Below are positions 55,101 to 61,100 of a stretch of 64,000 nucleotides of DNA, one piece after another (the first letter of the stretch is position 1; each line of letters begins with the position of its first letter). The stretch lies in contig JAQJVL010000573.1 of the NCBI GenBank assembly GCA_035578905.1, positions 434,001-498,000 of the forward strand, written 5' to 3'. Below the pieces are notes generated by a model. It saw only the letters and a program-made list of their open reading frames with translations, did no database searches and was not told the DNA's origin. A program made the translations under genes and the position numbers. The DNA is from Stictocephala bisonia (lineage: Eukaryota > Arthropoda > Insecta > Hemiptera > Membracidae).

Positions 55101-58100
55101 GAGTCAGCGTACGTTTAGGATTCTCTCTCTTCATGATAGGAGTAAGTTCCTGGATAATCTCTGCCTGTTCATCTCGAGTAAACAGGTTGGATATCACACC
55201 TGAATCCAAACAAACAATTACGTTAATTTATTCTAGATTTTATGAATAAAGTTTGGCATACTTTCTATGTTCAAATTAGTATAGAATATAACTCTATTTC
55301 CACAACATATTTAGTAATGTGATGAAACTCAGAATGAAATACAAGCTACAACCGGGAGCTAAAATAACTACACATTCTTGTACTTGAGAAGCTATAACTC
55401 TTTATTTGATCAAAGATAACTCAAACTTGACACGAATCACATCTCATATGGTAGGTCCTTTTAAAGTTAACACATTCACAAAAACAAAAGCAGTCTGCCA
55501 GTAACCCTCTACTGTTATGGACTGAAGATAAAGAAAGTATCCTTGAAACATCTCCATGTTTGTTTTACTTTTGTTTTTGTGTATGTGTTAACTTTTAAAG
55601 GAAATACCAAAGGAACTTTTAAAAGAATTTTGAAAAAAGTTAAGCCCGCTTTCATATTTTAAACAAAACAGCCAACAAACAAGCACTAAACAATTTAGGC
55701 ACTTGCCCTATTGTGAAAATCTACTTTATACAACAGTACACAACAAACTTATCACCCTACAATAATTATGAACTATACTATTAATATATGTTTAAAGTAA
55801 CAATGAAATGAGAAATAAGTATTGACTTCCAAGTCTAAACCTGTTTGGTGGATTCAAACAAACAGAAATTGTTCAGTGATTAAACTATGAATAAATATTT
55901 TAAAAAGTTTGTAACTAATCCATAAAAATCCTTGTTCCTAGATTAATAGTTTCATATTTAATAAAAACACTGCATAATTTACAGATATTCATAGTTACAA
56001 ATATATAAAAAAAATATGCAAATACACATTCATTCTCTGAAACATACATAACCAACACCTGCTACATAGAATATATTTCAATAAAAAAAACTTGATAATC
56101 TCTAAGCTATATTTCCTTCACTGACCATAACTACATGCAATTTAAAAATATACAAAGAATCATTAATGAAAAAAAATTGTTTTTTATATTGCCTCCAGAA
56201 GTTGTTTGACCCACTTACCCTCCCATACACGTACAGTGGTAGTGACCATCTATCCTCCCATACACGTACAGTATATGTCCTCCCGGATACGAACAGTGAG
56301 TAGTGACACACCTGCCTAACTAAACACGTACAGTGGTAATAACCCACCCGCTCTCCCTTAAACATACAGTGGCCTGTATCTCCCATATAATACCTGTCCT
56401 ACCATATCGTGTAAAACACCTCGTTCTTTAGACTTGCATGACTCTACCTTAATATTCTGGTTTAGTTTTAAAAGGAAAAACAAGCGAGAATGCATGCGAT
56501 GATATCTGATAATACATTGAATTAAAATAAGAGTTATAATTTTTATTAATCCTTTAACATGTAATCTTAACACTTTGGTGATATGCTACCAATGTAAGTT
56601 TAACGTATAATTAGTATTTACTGACTGAGGAAGAACTGATTAAACAAAGTGTTATTTTTTCACCTGAGGATAGTATATTGTTGAGATACTCAAGAAATCC
56701 CTCTTCCTTAATGTCAAGGTCAGTGAAGATGAAGGTCGTGCCTTTTCCTTGAACTCCACATGTACGATAGAGCAACTTCAGATCTTCAAGAAAATTTGCT
56801 ACATTGTATGACCTAAACAGTAACATTAATTTTATAATAATATTATAATTTTCCTTTCAACAGATAAATGAGTAATCCAATAAAACTCAATTCATACAGA
56901 TTAGCTCACAAAAAGTTAGCCAAAACATTCTGTCCAAACCTATGCCATGCGCAGGAAGAGACCAACGAAAATCCTTTCACATTTCTATTTTCCTTGTTTA
57001 ATTTTACGTTGCGACATACACATATAACATTTTATTGTAAGTTTTAATAATTTTAATTTGGAATTTTGGAATTTTAAAAAGTTCATAATTTTATACTAGT
57101 TTTCACTGTTTGCAATAAAAAATCTTGTGGAAGACATTATTGGCATTTTGTCCTCAATAAACAAGGACTTCTATTGCACACATTATTGAGTCATTGAAAC
57201 AGGAAACCGGCATCATGAGATCCATATGAGTGGACAGTCTTTTTGTTTCTATGGTCAATGATAATATTCATAGATATATTAGTTTATCTGATCCATCCTT
57301 GAAACTGGAAGTTTATTTTCTTTCAGTGTTAGTAATTGAATGATGAATTATATGATAAAATCACAGAACTAAAGTATTGCAATTATTTCACTGTCACTAA
57401 AGCTAACAAATCTCACCTAGTGAGAGCAATCTGAAATGTCTTGTAGCCAGCGATAAAGGAGGCCAGTTTCGTCAATGACTGTTTGCCCGAGCCTCCCACA
57501 CCCACCAACATTACATTGCCCCTAGGATGTCTTATCACACGGGAGATCTACAAACAATATACATTTTAATTTAGACGAGTAAAGTTCACGTAAAGACCTA
57601 CAGACCCATGTGAACTGGTGAGTGAAGTGTGATGCAGAACATTTTTTTTCCCCATTTGATGCACAATTGTGAATAATTTTTATTTTAGTCATAGAACACT
57701 TCAGTAATACAACAGTTTACAGTCAAATCACATCCTTGTCTTAAACCTTGCTATACTAAACAGAATATCAAAGAAAGAGAATTTAATTAATAAGTTTGGT
57801 AAAATAACATTTGAATGAATACAATTTACCATGAGATGTAAAAACTTAATCATAAAAATTTTCGCAAATGAAATATAGAACCTTGAATTTACAATGTATA
57901 TACAAGTTGGAAGGTTAAGACAACTTATTTATTTAACCCTTAGAGCGCTATTTATACAATGCCTATTTTCCATTAAGAACTAATTTATTGTAAAAAAATC
58001 AAAATTAAATTTTTTAGTTGCTCATTTTAATTTTTTTATTTTTGTTCTAACATTTTGAAACTTTTATTAGCTTACTTTACCTTTTTTCTTATATATGAAC

Positions 58101-61100
58101 ATTTAAATAAGCAAACTTTTACTTGAAAGTAAGCCTCAGGCATAGATCACTTATACAGTATGAATCAATACAAAATATTATTACTATCAATAAAATATGT
58201 ATAAATGAGTACATTTACTTGTACATAAACTAATAAAGACAGGGCCTGCACATAACACACATAATAAAAAAATAAGTACATACAAATAGCACTTGATTAC
58301 AATGTGTTTATTAGCTTCCACAAAATCAAAATCGGCCCGATTATTTATATTGACAATTAAAAATAATAAATAACATTTATTAAACTAAAGTAATGATAAA
58401 ACAAGTAAATACACAGTTTCAAAGCTGTAAAGCGGCGGACAATGACAACCGCTCGGCTAGACAGTAGCTGTGTGTATATGCGCTTGTGGCGTTGGGCGGC
58501 GCAGCGGAAATGCATACTGCCACACAAAAACCAGTCTCGTAGTGATTGACAGGCCAACAAAAGGTCACGAGTCGCACGATGCGTCTCTCATAAGTCACCG
58601 CCCACAACCCAAACACACTACCGGACTAAATTAGAAACATTACTACGAAAATAATATTTTTGTAACTATTACGTGTATATGCGCTTACGGCGTTTATAGC
58701 AAAGTCAACATATGCGTGTATATGCGCTTATGGCATGGTAAGGGTTAATACAATGTAATGTTTTCACAAAGAAATGTATGCCAAAATGTTGTAGTAGCTA
58801 CAAGTGAGTAAAGTGTCAAGGTTTTTAAATCGTGAAGTCAAAGGTAGAAGATTTTAGCTAGTTTTAACTTAACATTTCTCAAACAATGATCTGTAACAAG
58901 ATGTTACTTGCTGATTAGTGTCATTTTTGATAGCCATAAAACTATTTATTGGCAAGGAACTAAATATTTCATAATGCTCATGTGTTGTTTTATGTTCATA
59001 CTTTCACCAATATGATAAAGGATAATAAAATATTGAATAATAAGATAAGTTGTGAAATTTAATGAGGCCAATTTGTTGACTTAAATAGGTTAATATTTTA
59101 ATTATATAATTTATTTATGTGTTTTGAAGATTACATGTATGAAATGCCATGACAGGCCTAATTTCACCATGATAAAAAACGTTTCTCTTTTATTATGTTC
59201 ATTTTAACTCAAATTGGAGGGTAAGGGAGATGAGTTAAGATAATCTATTTAAGTTGAGAAAGAGTAGACCAATGAGAGTAAATTATCTATTATACCACAT
59301 CAAGTATCCACAAACTAGTTAGTCATTTGGCAAGCTGGTGGCTGAGTGGTCTAAGGCCTATGGACAATGAGCCTGGGATAGACATATCACTGGCTTGGAT
59401 CATGCCTGTACTAGAAATAATTTTTAATTACTAGTCCAGTTTACTTCTCAATAATGATTCCAGTAAAGTATGAAGCAAACCAGTTTATTTCATATTTTAC
59501 TGGTTTGCCCCATTACTCTGTCTAAAAATGTTCCCGACACCCCTTTTTCTTAAAAATTTTAGCTTTATCCTCAAATCTAAATATGACCATGTAAAAATTG
59601 TATTGAGACTGAAAAGAAGTTCATTTTTTACTAGTATTAATTTTATATTATTGGTTTGCTTTGCTTGTTGCCAACAACAACAAATTAAGCAAGTTGCTAA
59701 ATTCACTCTAATACAAGAGAGTGAGACAACCAATTGTCATTTTCTTACTAAGAACACCAGGTAAGAAAATCAGGTAACACCTATTACCAATGAAACTGTA
59801 ACTGATGGCTGTATTTAATTCGAAGTGATTTAGATATGTTGTTAGTAGCCATGACCAGAAGGTTCTGATGTTAAAGCAAGATAACAACGTAAAGTAACAT
59901 CGAGCATGGCTGTTCCGGATGGGTGACTGGTAAGGGATCTCATCCTTACATGCAGCCTGCCTGGCCGGTCACTGGTGTTGTTTCAGAAGTTACCTTTAAG
60001 CTAGTGGTAGTTTTGGAGAGGGCTTAACTCTAACTTTGCCTGGTAAAATAAAAAATTCTTCCTTTATCTTTTGAGATCTCTGAAGCTATTTCTAAAAGTG
60101 GCTCTAAACTTGTACACAATATGAAATTTCGGTAATATAATAAGTCTTTTTTTATTGCAAGAAAGTAATTCAGAAGTGAACTTACTTTAACCAAATGCAG
60201 CATAGCATCCGGGAAAAAGACCAAGTCCATTCCAGCGCCACGCACCATTTCATTGAACTGAGCCAAGAACATGTCCAACCTTTCCCGTAGTTCATTCAAA
60301 TTGTGTACAGGCTCATAGACCTTAGGTAGCTCCATGTCAGCATCCTCTCCTTCTTCACCAGTCGGCTCAGGAGCATCCCTACATTACATGACCAAGATGT
60401 ATAAACAAACACAGTATATTTTAATGTAAATATAACAATCTTATGAAAATTATATTGACAGTTTTATTATTTTCAGTAGAATGCAATTCTTAAACCCAAT
60501 TTAATTCAAATGTAATAGTGCTTTCATTTTCTTTGACATTTAATTCAAACACCACTAACCAATGTTAACATGAATTTAGTAAATGTACATTAAATTCATA
60601 TTTCAATATCAAAATAATACATATGATATTGCAAGGAGAGCTGGGGGTAACCTACTGGTAAGTAAATAACAGCTAAAACTTTGATCTAGATATAAATTGA
60701 ACACAACATAAGATTACAAGTAAAACAGCAATCACTGTTATAGACACTATACACACAAATTGGAGAGACAAAAACACTTGTAAAGAAGGAACATATGAAA
60801 GTATCAGTTGAATAGATTATTTAGCTAAATACAATTGCACTGAAAAATATATGTAAATATTTGTTACAACCATAACTGTAAAACATTTCTGTTGATAAAA
60901 CGGCATATAAAACTGACCTCATGAAGTCGACGAAGGCCGGACTTGGCTCAGCCATCTGACAGTAGTTGGGTCCTAGCTTGTTTGTCACCATCTCCATTAC
61001 AGTTTTGTCAAACCAATCCTTATCCTGGATTGAAGTGAGTCTGTACAGAACATATTTTGTTGTCTTTTCAAAGGTCCTTCTATAACTTGTTCAATAAAAT

